NCBI RefSeq assembly: GCF_000247695.1
Contig: NW_004624805.1
Span: forward strand, 2,034,539-2,098,538
Source of the DNA: Heterocephalus glaber
Lineage: Eukaryota > Chordata > Mammalia > Rodentia > Bathyergidae
Reading direction: 5' to 3'
Length of the DNA: 64,000 bases
Position 1 is the stretch's first letter, and every line of letters begins with the position of its first letter. Below, piece after piece: positions 43,991-54,861 of this stretch. The notes beneath the pieces are model-generated. The model was not told the origin of the DNA, did no database searches, and saw nothing but the letters and a program-made list of their open reading frames with translations. A program made the position numbers and the translations under genes.

Positions 43991-44007
43991 GACAGCAGGG
44001 GGCACCA
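43991..44007 (+). promoter_or_regulatory. CTCF-like motif
   Basis: 'gacagcagggggcacca' matches the CTCF core pattern (CCASYAGRGGGCRC-type) at nearly all informative positions. It lies in single-copy sequence. A single motif match is weak evidence; occupancy would be needed. Confidence 0.4.
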
Positions 44008-44131
44008 ACTCAGGCGTTTGGAGTTCGCACACATTTGGTTCTGTCCTTTTCTCCTATGCTTATGTAAAGGAGGCCCCAGGTGTTTGCCTGGGTCTAAACA
44101 CCAAAACCAACCAACCAACCAACTCCTGGAC

Positions 44132-44262
44132 AATCAGTAGGGTGTAGTGGCACAGACCTGTAAACCCAGCACTCTGGGAGGCTGAGGCAGGAGGATGGTG
44201 AATTGGAGCCCATCCCTGGCAACCTAGCAAGACCCTATCTCAAAATAAGTTTAAAAAGAGCA
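44132..44262 (+). mobile_element. B1-type SINE
   Basis: 'gtagtggcacagacctgtaa', 'gggaggctgaggcaggagga', 'ccctggcaacctagcaagac' and 'cctatctcaaaataag' give an unduplicated B1 unit with an A-rich tail. Confidence 0.9.
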
Positions 44263-44292
44263 TTGAAGCTCACTGTGTTCAATTTCTATTTA

Positions 44293-44313
44293 CACACACA
44301 CACACACACACCA
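44293..44313 (+). repeat. (CA)n microsatellite
   Basis: About ten CA units. Confidence 0.9.
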
Positions 44314-44774
44314 CAAAACCTAGTAAGCACGCAAGCAACACCCCTCGCCCCCCAAAACAACAACAACCAAATGTGACACCTGGAAATCTGATGAAGTTGG
44401 TCCAGGAGCTCTAAGCCAAGCGGCCTGGACGAAGTTCCTGTGGCACCAGCTGGCAGGGATGCCGGGAGGTTGGGAGAGCAGCCCAGGACCAGGGCCCCGC
44501 AGCCCGACAGACCCAAGACCAGCATAAAGGGACTCATCTAGAGAATCAGGTGCTCCACCCTTCAGCCGTACCTGCCTTTCACATGTGTGTTAGGCCTAGA
44601 AACTGCGAATTTTACCCAAAATAATTTAGGATGAGTGGAGCCTTCGACGAACAACACGGCGCTTTAAGGAGGCTGGTCAGCTGGTGGGGGTGCGGGTGGC
44701 CACACCGCTCAGCCCTACTGCAGGGCAGGCTAGAAGGGGACATGACTTGGCAGAGGTTCAGGGACAGACCCCTT

Positions 44775-44962
44775 CCCCGACACACACGCCCACGTGCACA
44801 CACAAACACGATGCACAAACAGCCATGCACACACATGCACACACATGCACACCCCACAGTGCACATACATGTGTGGATGCACACACACGCACACACGTAC
44901 ACATGCACACACGTACACACATGTACACAGAGACACACACACATGTGCACACACATGCTGCA
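44775..44962 (+). repeat. Long degenerate CA-rich minisatellite
   Basis: About 190 bases of ACACATGCACACAC- and ACACGTACACAC-type units. The 145- to 167-codon frames seen across it on both strands are Cys/Val/His/Thr repeats produced by the tract and are not genes. Confidence 0.9.
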
Positions 44963-45065
44963 TTTAAAAGCAAGGACTCCTGAATCAGACTGCCCAGGGG
45001 CATCTACTGACCAGCAGAAGCTTCTAAAAAGACTTAAAATTTTTAACATTCTTCTTCTAAAAGAC

Positions 45066-45100
45066 TTTATTTTTATTTTTATAGTGCTGGGGATTGGGAA
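45066..45100 (-). mobile_element. ID-type SINE fragment
   Basis: 'tttttatagtgctggggatt' is the tail-side end of an inverted ID SINE; the rest is missing. Confidence 0.5.
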
Positions 45101-45327
45101 AAGTCTTTTCTACAAAAGGCCAGTGAAAAGCTAAGGAGCTACTTCAGAAGAAGAATGGAATCTGCTAATCTTTGCACTCATGTATTATCCCACTCTGAAG
45201 GTAAAAAGCAAACTAAAGTGTTTATAGGGGCAGGCTCTCAGGGTAAGTGGGTTTGCTGCTTTTCCAGAGCTATCTATGCCAAGTTCATAGAAAATGCTTC
45301 TCTGCCTCTCTCTCTTCCTGATTTACT

Positions 45328-45450
45328 TTTTTTTTGGTTTTTTTGAGACAAGGTCTTGTTCCATACCCCAGGCTAGTCTTGAACTTGTGATTCTCTTGTC
45401 TCAGCTTCCTGAATGCTGGGATTTCAGGGATGTACCACCATGCCCAGCAA
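45328..45450 (-). mobile_element. B1-type SINE
   Basis: 'ttttttgagacaaggtcttg', 'ggctagtcttgaacttgtga' and 'gctgggatttcagggatgta' form an inverted B1 with a T-rich tail on its left. Confidence 0.88.
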
Positions 45451-45622
45451 GAATGCTTTCTTTGCCCCATTCATTGATAGGGTCCCCCAGAGTCAGTATT
45501 CTAGTTGACAAGCAAGCTGTGTAGAAAAGTCTACTTATAGAACTAAACTGGTCTCTAAAATATACCTTTCTGGCATTTAGCTGACTACTTCGAAATTTTT
45601 TATAAAAACCAGATATGTCTAT

Positions 45623-45962
45623 TGTTGGGGCTCTCCAAAGGGCCATGTTCTAAAGACTTGGCTCTCACCCTGTGAGGTGGTGGAGTCTTCAGGAAGTGGG
45701 GCCCAGTGGGGCTTAGGTCACTGGGGGCATGCCCTTGTAGTGAATCCCTTCTCTTCTGGTCTCTCTTTCATCCCAGCATGAGGCGAATGGCCTTAGTCAG
45801 CTGTGTGCTCCTCTGCTGTGCTTCCTCTCTTCAGGCCCCAAAGCAGCAGGTCTGCCTGGCCATGGACTTAAATTTCCCCAACCGTGAGCCAATAAACCTT
45901 TCCTCTCTCTAGGTTGAGTACCTCTGGTACTTTGTTACAGTACTAGAAAGCCGACTAACACA
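45623..45962 (+). mobile_element. MaLR-type solo LTR with target duplication
   Basis: It runs from TGTTGGGGCTCTCC to 'agccgactaacaca', with 'ccgtgagccaataaaccttt' (AATAAA) near 45882-45901. Perfect tctat repeats at 45618-45622 and 45963-45967 define the ends. Confidence 0.88.
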
Positions 45963-45969
45963 TCTATGA

Positions 45970-46940
45970 AGGAAAATCTATACAGTTTTTACAATGGAAA
46001 AGAGCACTGGTCTAAACAAGTTTCAGTTCGACCATTTTACCTTAACTGGGACTCCTACATTTGTCTGGGTGGGTGGACAGATTGTCCAAGGTCTGTTGGG
46101 ATGGGATGCAGTCTTCTGTCCTGTGTTCTGGGCTGTACTGCTTGGCCAATTCCTTGGAAGAGGATGGATAACAAGTGAATTTCTTTGGAGGATCTTTCTT
46201 TAGGAGGACAAGGGGAGCATCAGAAGGCTTGGCTTTCCATTGTGCTTTTTTTCTTTTTAAACATTTCTATTTTTATTAGTACCTGTTTGTGACACATAAT
46301 GGTCATGGCCATTGTGGGGAGCTGGTCCAAGCACATAACACCTCTGAATTCTGTCTATGTCCCCTCCCTCTTCCTTCCAGCTCCCTTGCGTCTCTGTTGG
46401 TCCCCTTTCTATGTTGGGTTATTTTTTTCAAGAGCCTTTAGCTCAAAATAATCACTGTACTAAAATGACTTGTTTTGGGCGGACATTTTCTAAACTCTTT
46501 AAGGGCTGGTTTTGTTTAAGGAGCAATTCAAGCATTATCATTCAGAGTGAATAAATTAGGTGAATGTAAATGGGATAACAGTCGACAGTTTCAAGTCTTT
46601 CAGAAACTTCAAGTCTTAAAGTCATGCTAAATGAAGTAACAGAATTTATGAAACATCTGAGTCATTCTAGGTAAGTTCAAATTCTGAAATGTTAATTGCT
46701 AAATATAAAGTATATGTATTTTGTTTATGTACGGTGTAAAGAGGCCAACAATATTTGGTTGTGTTAATAAACACTAAAACATTGTTCTCTAAGGAAACAT
46801 TTTTAGAAATTAGGAAACAGTGTTCATCTACAAAATGCTGAAATAAAGCAGCTCAAATTTGTGCACTTTCTAGTTTTTACTAGAAATTCAGAATACTAAA
46901 AGTTAAATTCTAATTAATACACTATTTAAAAATAGAAACA
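45970..46940. other. AT-rich, no gene recognised
   Basis: Contains an unassigned T-rich segment at about 46245-46440 ('tttttattagtacctgtttg', 'tgacacataatggtcatggc') that looks like an interspersed repeat I cannot name, then AT-rich single-copy-like DNA. Confidence 0.35.
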
Positions 46941-46944
46941 ACTA

Positions 46945-47160
46945 CCATGTTTCCCTGAAAATAAGACCTAACTGGAAAATAAACTTCAGCTGTAATTAAT
47001 AGCTGGTCATTACCCTGGCAGTGGGCAGGATCATGCAGAAGATTATACCTCACCATCCTCCCGATCAGTGGCTTCGCTGTTAGGCAGGTGAGGCAAGGAT
47101 GGGCTGATTGGGCCTGGGATTTCTGATCTATACCTGGGTCTTATTTTCAGGGAAACACAG
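46945..47160. mobile_element. 216-base MITE with ~25-base inverted ends and TA duplication
   Basis: The left end 'ccatgtttccctgaaaataa' and the right end 'ttattttcagggaaacacag' are inverted copies over about 25 bases (ending GACC and GGTC internally). TA dinucleotides lie at 46943-46944 and 47161-47162, as for Tc1/mariner transposition. There is no open frame of note, so it would depend on a transposase supplied elsewhere. Its ends differ from those of the palindromic mariner elements, so it is a separate family. Confidence 0.8.
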
Positions 47161-47479
47161 TATGCGTAAGGAAAGTATGGTATATTTTGTAAAGGAAGTT
47201 ATAAAGTATGAAGATGTGTTTTTGTTAGTGAAAAGAGAATGATTTTTGTTTCAAAGTAGAGGGATTGGTTGTTTTACTCTGAGAAAGAAGGAACTTTTAA
47301 AACCAAAACTGAACAGATAGGAAAGCTGTAGAAAGTTTGTAGAAGATGAATCTTGCAAAAGGAATTTTATATATGATCGAATTAGAAGACAGTTATATTT
47401 TTTAAAAAATGGGCACGAATTAAAAAAGTACACTGATGCAAAACTAGAATCTGGTAGCCTCTTGCAATTCAGCTAGCTT

Positions 47480-47830
47480 CTCCTGTCTTCCTTTCTCCTC
47501 CCTCCCCGCCTGCTGTGGGCAACCCCAGCGCCCTGAGCCCATGCTAACCCCAGCGGGGCCCGCCCACAGACACAGGCCACACAGCGCCTGCGCGGGCCTG
47601 AGCCCGGCCAGCCCCGGGGCGTCAATATGGGCGGTGCTCTCCGCTGCTGCCCCGCTCTGCACCCCGGGGGTAGGCCCGAGCCTCCGCTCCTCCCTGCCCG
47701 CCCTGAGGAAACACACCCGTGCTTCTCATGGCGAAGCCCGCTCTGTGTCCTGAGCAGAGCAGGGTAGTGTCCGCGAGGCCCCGGCCGCCAGCCGCAAGTG
47801 TTTCTTCCACAGTCGGCACGAGGCCATGGA
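47480..47830. other. GC-rich segment, possible small CpG island
   Basis: About 350 bases of raised GC with scattered CpG ('cgcctgcgcgggcctgagcc', 'cgcgaggccccggccgccag'). No TATA box, initiator or exon is evident. CpG density is lower than in the patch at 27612. Confidence 0.35.
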
Positions 47831-47944
47831 AAGCAGAGGCTGAGCCGATGCCACTGTAAAGATACACGTGATGCATTTCCCTGCGAAAATCCTTGCTCAG
47901 TACCCTTTCGGATGAATCTTTATTTTAAAAAGATTATTTGATTT

Positions 47945-48010
47945 TTGTGGGATGGAGTCCAGGCCTTGCGCATGCTCGGCGAGGGCCCGCCACCGAGCCG
48001 CATGCGCAGT
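47945..48010 (-). mobile_element. ID-type SINE, CpG-rich and diverged
   Basis: 'tgtgggatggagtccaggcc', 'ttgcgcatgctcggcgaggg' and 'ccaccgagccgcatg' follow an inverted ID SINE. Confidence 0.6.
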
Positions 48011-48204
48011 CGGGCCTGCTCGGTAAGCGGCACCTTGGTCGCTGGGGTCCGTTTACTGCGGCCGAGATGGCTTGTGCTCCTGCAGCTGGGTTCCCGGATC
48101 TCCGTGCACATTGGAGGCTGGGTGGAGGTGCAGAGACAGATGAAGAGGCCTTCAGGTTACTGCCAAGTTACCGTGCAGACCTGTCTGAGGAAAGTAGGAC
48201 CCAA

Positions 48205-48268
48205 AGAAGGATTGATGGGTGGACAGAGGACGGATGGACAGATGGACCGATGGATGGTTAGGTAGACA
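48205..48268 (+). repeat. Degenerate (ATGGACAG)-type minisatellite
   Basis: Repeats of 'ggatggacagatggac' type between about 48205 and 48268. A frame crossing it (WTDGPMDG-like) is repeat-derived. Confidence 0.75.
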
Positions 48269-48483
48269 GATAAAATTCAATAAATTCGTATAGCTTATAT
48301 AGCAGGAAGGTATTGCCACGGGCAGGATGAACCTGCAGTCGATACCATCGTGGGATGTTTTTGTCTCCATTGTAGCAGAGAGACAAATTCCAAGAAAAAG
48401 AAACTCATTCACATAAAAACCAAAGGAAAGCCTATTGGTAGGCTGTACAAGGATATTCTGGAACTGATTTTAAGAAGTAGGGC

Positions 48484-48648
48484 GGAGCTGGGTGCGGTGA
48501 TGTGTATGCCTGTAATGCCAACATTCTGAGAGGCTGAGGCAGGAGGATTCAAAGTTTGAGCCCAGCCCGGGCAACTTAAGGGTTTAGTGAGACCCTGTCT
48601 CAAAATTAAAAATGGAAAAAGGCTGGGCATGTAGTTCAGTGCAAAAGA
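48484..48648 (+). mobile_element. B1-ID composite SINE
   Basis: The B1 part ('gatgtgtatgcctgtaatgc', 'gcccagcccgggcaacttaa', 'gagaccctgtctcaaaatta') is joined to a shortened ID part ('aggctgggcatgtagttcag'). A GGGA-rich tract follows to about 48705. Confidence 0.88.
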
Positions 48649-48649
48649 C

Positions 48650-49380
48650 TGAGGGAGAGGGAGAGGGAGAAGGGGCAGGGGGGAAGAGTGGCGGGAGGGG
48701 GAGCTAGGTCCCAAGGGCATGACCTCAGTGGCCTAATACCCTCCTGCTGGGTCCCACCTCCCACTTCTCCCAGGAGTGCCACAGGCTGGGAACTGCCTCT
48801 TAGAGGCAGCTGCCTTCCTGCAATGGTTGTGGCCGAAACCTTGATGCCCCCCCTTTTTGCTGTGGTGTCCTTTGGGACCATGGGTCCCTTTCTTCTGAGC
48901 CATCTCCCTTGGCTTCCAGGGCTACAGATCTCTGCAGAGCTGAAGTGGCCTCCCTGGGGCAAAGCCAAGCTGCCTGCTCTGAGAACGCGGAAACCAACCT
49001 TCCCCGTCTCCATCGTGGCTACTGCATCGGTCCAGAAGCCTAGGCCCTTGGCCTCATGTGACTCTGACTTTCTCTCTTACTTCATGTTCAATCCAGAAAG
49101 TCCTGTTGGCTTTGCCTTCACAGTACCTCGAGTTCTCTCACACCCATGGCCCCACTGCAGGCTCCTTGCCGCCAAACGTCACCATCTCAGCATCTTATGG
49201 CTCTAGTGCCCAGCCGCCCTCCGTGCTGCTTCCTGGCTCCCCTGTACTCATAAAGGGCTTTCGATGGCACCACCTCTTGCCACTCCCTGCTCGCACCATC
49301 AGCGACTTCCTAGGCATTTGTGACCTCATCTCCTGCTCTGTCCCAACGCCCCGGTCTCTTGCTGCTTCTGTATGGTGTCC
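48650..49380. other. No gene recognised
   Basis: GC-richer sequence with overlapping frames on both strands (up to 172 codons, 48688-49206 plus). The longest begins inside the GGGA-rich tract, has no domain and is matched by equally long frames on the other strand. Confidence 0.4.
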
Positions 49381-49384
49381 AACA

Positions 49385-49510
49385 TCTCTTATCCTGGGGC
49401 CTCTGGACTCCTTTCTCTCTGCCTGGAATGCTTTAGCCCAAGATCACCGCGTGGCCAGCTCCTCCTGTTCTTCAGGCATAAGTCGCCTTCTTAAGCCACC
49501 GTGACACTTC
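49385..49510 (+). mobile_element. L2 3' region fragment
   Basis: 'ctctctgcctggaatgcttt', 'agcccaagatcaccgcgtgg' and 'ctcctgttcttcaggcataa' resemble the conserved L2 3' part that precedes 'tcaccttctcagagaagcc'. The match is by motif only. Confidence 0.5.
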
Positions 49511-49514
49511 CTTC

Positions 49515-51129
49515 CACCTTAATGTTTCTCCAGATAGAAGGGCTGCACATCGAGGAGAATGATCTCAGCTTAGCACCCTCAGGGGCAGCCTTTCCTGGCT
49601 TCGGTGTGGCAATGATGGACTGTCTCCAGGACCCAGTTGGTGTGGCTCACCTGAGGAAGATGGTGGGGGTTGGAGGGCGGGTTGGGGAGTGGGATGTGGT
49701 TGACTGAGCACGAGACTCAGACTAGAGGGTGAGCGAGAATATCCAGGGGATGTGGATAGGTGTGAAGCTAGAGGGATGAGCGACTTCCTGAGCGGAGAAG
49801 GCCAACAGTGCCGCCACCTGGACCCTGTACCCCGAAAACCTCTCATGAACGCTTTTACACCATGGGCACCTGCAGTGGCCTGATGGGACAGGAACTGCTC
49901 CTCAGGCTAAGGAAATGCTGATGAGAGCAGGCAGTTGGGGTTTGGATGTGATGGAACCTTTTAGAAATTGATTGCAGGATAGAGAACAAGTAAATGGAGC
50001 CCTATAGTGGGGGAATAAATGACAGCAGTGTAAAGAAAGAAAAGCTGGATAATAACTTGAAAGGAAACCAGGAAGAAAATGGAGATGACTTTCTCTGTGT
50101 GGCTTTCCTGAGCCGAGTGATAATTTGTAGATGTTGCAAAGTACAGCTTTGGAGGCAAGGGATGGGAGATGAGTGTAGATGGTGGCTGATGCCCGCAAAT
50201 GCACGTTTCTGGAGCCCAGACGGAGGAGTCACTGCGTGTTTGGGTGAAGGGCTGAGTGACCAAGTCGAAGGAGCCCTGGGAGGGGACCCGGGGACTTGCA
50301 CTTCACCGCAAGTGAGCTGTGTGACCTGGAGTCCGTGGTCTCTCAGGCGGGGGACTTCAGCAGACGAATAGAGCCAGCTCCTCGGCCCAGAGCAGGACCG
50401 GTTCAGTGGCAGTTGTGTTAGCAAAGGCCATGATGACTTCCTGCCCAGGCGCAGTGCAGCCCCACTTGGAGGAAAGGCTCTCTTCCGGGCCTCCTGGACT
50501 GGCTAGGCATGAAGGAGGCTGGGCAGAGGCACTGAATGCCTGGCTCTGAGGCAGGGCTCAGAGGGCTCTGTCTCCCAGTGTGCTGGCTTCCGGAGCTGGT
50601 GAAGGATGCTCAGGAAACCATAGAGAGCAAGAGGGTGGGAGGGTATGATGTCCCTTCGGCGGGTGCTGGTCCTCATCAGGGAAAAACCCCAGCAACAGTA
50701 AGAGGATCCTCTCTCCACTTAATGTAGTAACATGTTTTACAGCTTCTCTTTGCTCTCTTCTCCTCATCCAGTCTCCCTGTCACCTCCTTAGCTATTCTTT
50801 CTAGAACTTAGAAAGTGAGACAAACCTCAGTGGGTTTCCTTCCCTTCCTCTGCTTGCCTTGCCAGCAGGAACACGTCTTAGCATGCAAGCCCCATCCCGT
50901 TCTCTCTCCCTCTCCCTCTCCCTCTCCCACCATGTCTCTGATTCCCTGTATTTCTCTTACTCCATCAGTCTTTTTATCTCCATCTTCGCAGTCCCCACCT
51001 CCCACCAAAAATCTGACACAAGATCTGAAAACTCAGCTATTTTATTTCTGAAATTTGCAAACAAGAAACTGATTCAAAGCAAGGACAATGAAATGTTTTC
51101 ATGTCATTGCAATTGCTCAGGTTCTCTGC

Positions 51130-51130
<1 letters not shown>
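49515..51130. other. No gene recognised
   Basis: Single-copy-looking sequence with a (CTCCCT)n run at about 50902-50930. Frames at 49994-50424 and 50503-50767 overlap on both strands and have no domain. Confidence 0.4.

Positions 51131-51134
<4 letters not shown>

Positions 51135-51203
<69 letters not shown>
51135..51203 (+). repeat. (CT)n(CA)n compound microsatellite
   Basis: About 18 CT units pass directly into about 15 CA units. Confidence 0.95.
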
Positions 51204-51564
51204 TTTCCTAGAGCAAGAAAATGCTTGATTCTACGTTTGTTTTCATTTTTAACCATGGGCAGAAAATGCAACGTCTGTTTCCAGTGGAACCATTGACAGC
51301 TTTATCCAGTTCTCAGATCTCCAAGTGCTTTCCTTAAGAGCACTGAGGTTTTCCTTGAAATTGCCACTTCTTTCAAGTCAGGGGAGGATGGCACTTTGAT
51401 GGAGGGGACAGATGGGACAGACTCTTGTTGTTGCTCAGCTTTTCTAGGTTAAAACATCATGGTTTTTGTTTGAGGATTAAAAAAAAGAAAAAGTAGGAAA
51501 ATGGGACTATACTTTATTTCCTCTGCCCAAAGCTATTTTGACTATCTGTCCAGGTGCTCAGCTG

Positions 51565-51676
51565 GGTGCATTCTTTCACCCATTCATTTATTGTTCCAGC
51601 AACAGTCCACCTAGTGACTACTGAGGGTCAACTTTGGACTGCAGAGACATCTCCACCCTCACAGAGTGGCTTTTTG
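51565..51676 (+). mobile_element. Ancient L2-like fragment
   Basis: 'cacccattcatttattgttc', 'cacctagtgactactgaggg' and 'gcagagacatctccaccctc' resemble the common L2-type 3' motif. A MaLR LTR is inserted directly after it. Confidence 0.4.
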
Positions 51677-51681
51677 TTGTG

Positions 51682-52113
51682 TGTCTTAGTTACTTTTCTC
51701 TTGCTGAGACAAAATACCCAATACCCAAAGTTAAAGGAGGAAAGGTTTATTTGGCTCACAGTTTGTAGAGATTTCAGTCCATAGTTGGCTTGCTCCAAGG
51801 CAGGGGGACCTGGCAGAGTGCGTCACAGAGGAGAAATAGTCCATGGCAGGCAGCAAGGCAGCAAGCAGCAAGCTACAAGCAACAAGCAGTGACTCTCTTT
51901 CTGTCTCTTACATCCTATCGAGACTACCCACCTTTAGGGTGAGTAGCACTCACACCTGAGTGGGGCAGCCTTAATCCTAACGTTGCACCATGAATCAATC
52001 CCAGCATCACATCCTTGATCCCAGCAGTACACACCCTAGATCTAGTCACCTCCAAAACACCCCACCTATGACCACATGAGGCTTTAGGGGGACAACTAGA
52101 CACAACCATAACA
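51682..52113 (-). mobile_element. MaLR-like solo LTR, family A, inverted
   Basis: The plus strand runs from TGTCTTAGTTACTTTTC to 'cacaaccataaca'. Reversed, it has the same layout as the LTR at 26861: start 'tgttatggttg', AATAAACC, then 'ttttgtctcagcaa'. Flanks ttgtg and ttggg match at four of five bases. It is very similar to the LTR at 61706. Confidence 0.85.
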
Positions 52114-52114
52114 T

Positions 52115-53800
52115 TGGGGAGGCAAATAATCAAATTAATAAATGAACAGGATGATTTCAGATGTGTTTTGAAGACAAAACCAGAAGATGAAGTTGTCTGG
52201 AGTAGTGATCAGGAAGGACAGTCGGATGGGACAGCAGGAGGCTTTGCACTGTAGAGAGAAGACAGGTACTTGAAGGCTGAGACCTAAAGGTAGGACTGGG
52301 TGAAAGATGGCTTGTAGAGAAACCCAGGATCCTTGAGGAAAAGAGTTCCCCAGTGAGCTGAAAATGTATATTTGCCTGTTTTACTAAATGGCCAATTATT
52401 TTCCTTCTCTTCCTCTTCTTCCTCCTCCTCTCTTTTCTCCACTTTCTATGTCATATTCTTCTTGCTGATTGCTCAGTGTTCTTGAGTCTTGAGTCTGACC
52501 CAGATTGAAGGAGATCGGTACCAGACTCTGTAAAAGACACATGGCGGGGGGTGGGGGTGCTCTCTAGGGTTTTGTTATTATTATTTTTATTTTGATGTTC
52601 TTTTTGGATAAAAGAGAGGTAAATGGATGGATCCTATCTTCAGTTTTATAGTAGAGTTCATGAACTACTTTGAAACTGCCTAAGTGAAGCATTTGGATAT
52701 TAAAGCATTAGAAATATAAATTAACATTTCTAGAAATAGTTCCTTCTAGAAAGAGATCTTGTTCCCCAAGTGCTCTAAGAAATTTCTTCTATGGTCATAC
52801 ATGAGTAGGGATTATATTTTTTCTCAAAATCTTCTGGATTTATTTTTAAATATTTTGGACTTAGGAGGAGATGAAGGAGAAAAGGCAAAATGTTGAAAGA
52901 GTGGAGGTGCTGTAGTTCATGATTGCAATCAGCTGACCTGTTTTATTTTTTCTACTGTGAGCCTTTGGGGTCTCTGCCTGTAATCTTCAGACTGGCAAGG
53001 GCTGGGCTCAGTTTGATGGGGTTTCTCCCTTGGAACCCACAGAATTGGGTGGACATCCCTGGGAACTGGAGCTTCAGATTGAAGCTGGACAACCGAACCC
53101 CGTGGAGGCCAGGTAGCCAGCCCTTCTTGCACAATGGCCTGGCCCCACAGACCTCGGAGGAGGGTATAGGGCTCAGAGCTGCCCGCAACCCTACTGGCAA
53201 AGGATATATTTTCTTTTGACCCCATGTGGCCAGAAAGCTGGTTCTATCCCAAGGTCAGTTAATTATTTTGTCTTCCAGACCTGAAAGCCTTCAAATCAGT
53301 ACCTGGGGAAAAGCCTGGTGTGGCATGTGTACCCACCAGCACCAGCTTCCTGCTTGAGGAAGGGTGATGTCATTTTTAAAGATAATCTTGAATACATGTC
53401 ATGCGATTCATCCTCTTGACATTCTGAAGAAAGTCTTAGACTTAATATGTTGAGTGAGGAAGGCTTTTTGGTTGCGTTATGGCTAAGATCTGAGGCAACA
53501 AACTTTGAGAGTTTTTGGGTCTCACACTGACCAGTGATTAATCTATGCTTAGGTGGCTCCATCTAAGAGGTACTTAAGTAGTGAAAAGAGAATTTAAAAC
53601 ATATTACAAGGGCATGGAGATAATGTGGAAACTATAGAAAAATAATGGCATTTCACCTTTGAAAGTTGGGGATTGGTTGTGACCTCATTGTAAACCGTAT
53701 CTATTTAGTAAATGACTGAGTTCATGCCTCTCTTATCCAGCTAACTTGTTATTCTAGTGTCTTCATATTTAGGCAGATGTGACCATATCAAGACAAAATG
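52115..53800. other. No gene recognised
   Basis: About 1.7 kb with a CT-rich tract at about 52398-52441 and AT-rich parts. Frames at 52923-53225 overlap on both strands and have no domain. Confidence 0.4.
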
Positions 53801-53802
53801 GC

Positions 53803-54150
53803 TGTGTTACTATAGGTTTCTGTTACTATAACAAATACCTGAGATACTCACTTAGTAAAGAGAAAGGGTTTATTTTGGTTCACGGTTTGGGGGATTTCAG
53901 TTGACGTTGAATGCCCCTGTTGCTTTTGGGCCCGTGGCGGGCTGTGCAGCATGGTGGGGGTGTGGAGCCAGAGATGGGGAGAGAGGGTCCTGGGATCACT
54001 TCCAAGAGCATGCCCCAGTGACCAGAAGACCTCCCTCTGAGCCGACCCCTTAGTTTACGCTTCCTTCCCGCAACACCAGGCTGCGGACCAAGCCATGGAC
54101 ACCTGGGCCTTTGGTAGATGCTTAGGATCCAAACTAACCTTAAGGGCAGA
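53803..54150 (-). mobile_element. MaLR-type LTR, inverted
   Basis: 'gtttctgttactataacaaa', 'tacctgagatactcacttag', 'tttattttggttcacggttt' and 'gatgcttaggatccaaacta' are the inverted end, polyadenylation region and start of a MaLR LTR. Ends are approximate. Confidence 0.75.
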
Positions 54151-54179
54151 ACCAGTTTATTAGGTAATGGTTTCTGTTA

Positions 54180-54720
54180 GGCAGGAAGCTATGATTTAAA
54201 TCGCTAAGCAGCTAATAACATACAGCCCAGAAATTGGGAATGTTTTAAAACATGTCTCTCAGTTATTGATAGACCTACCAACAATCACCAAGAAATAGAT
54301 GACTTGAACAGTATAATTGACAATTTATCTACTGAGAAATACATACACATCTATATATGTATATGTGTGTGTGTGTAAAAAAATACACATTTTTCAGTGC
54401 TTACATGGACTAATTAAAAAATTGATTACTTAAAAGCAAGCTTACAGATTTCAAATTCCCTAGCTACAGTGTAAGTAAACTAAAAATCAGTGGCAAAAGA
54501 TAAATTTAAACCTTATATATTTGGAAGGCATAATTTAAAAGATGTATGGCTCAAAGAAGAAACAGTTTAAAAATTTGAAAATAGTTAAAATTGGATGCTG
54601 TCAAACATAGAAACATTGTTAAAATGTGGAAGAAGTAGCAAAAGAAGCATGTTAGAACGAAAGTTATAAATTAAACACATATTGGAAAAGAAGAAAAGCA
54701 AGGAATAAGGAAAAGTCACA
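54180..54720 (+). mobile_element. Old L1, ORF2 central part
   Basis: 'tatggctcaaagaagaaaca', 'gtttaaaaatttgaaaatag' and 'aaacacatattggaaaagaa' follow L1 ORF2 upstream of the reverse transcriptase. With the pieces at 56030, 57390 and 58430 it appears in the right order and orientation for a single old element. Confidence 0.6.
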
Positions 54721-54734
54721 AATAAGTCAGGACA

Positions 54735-54845
54735 AATAAGTGGTGCATACCTGTAATCCCTGCTACTGGGGAAGCAGAGGCAGGAACATCAGAAGTTTGA
54801 GACCAGGCAGGGCAACTTGGTGTGACCTTGTCTAAACAAGCAACA
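54735..54845 (+). mobile_element. B1-type SINE
   Basis: 'aagtggtgcatacctgtaat', 'ggaagcagaggcaggaacat' and 'gaccaggcagggcaacttgg' give an unduplicated B1 with an A-rich tail. Confidence 0.88.
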
Positions 54846-54861
54846 ATAAAAAAATCCTAAA

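Noticed and set aside
44612..45134. Long frames on both strands (145 and 167 codons) rich in Cys, Val, His and Thr
   Set aside because: They are generated by the CA-rich tract; the same bases give repeat-like frames in several phases, and there is no domain.
48688..49206. 172-codon plus-strand frame
   Set aside because: It begins in a GGGA-rich tract next to a SINE and has no domain; the other strand is equally open.
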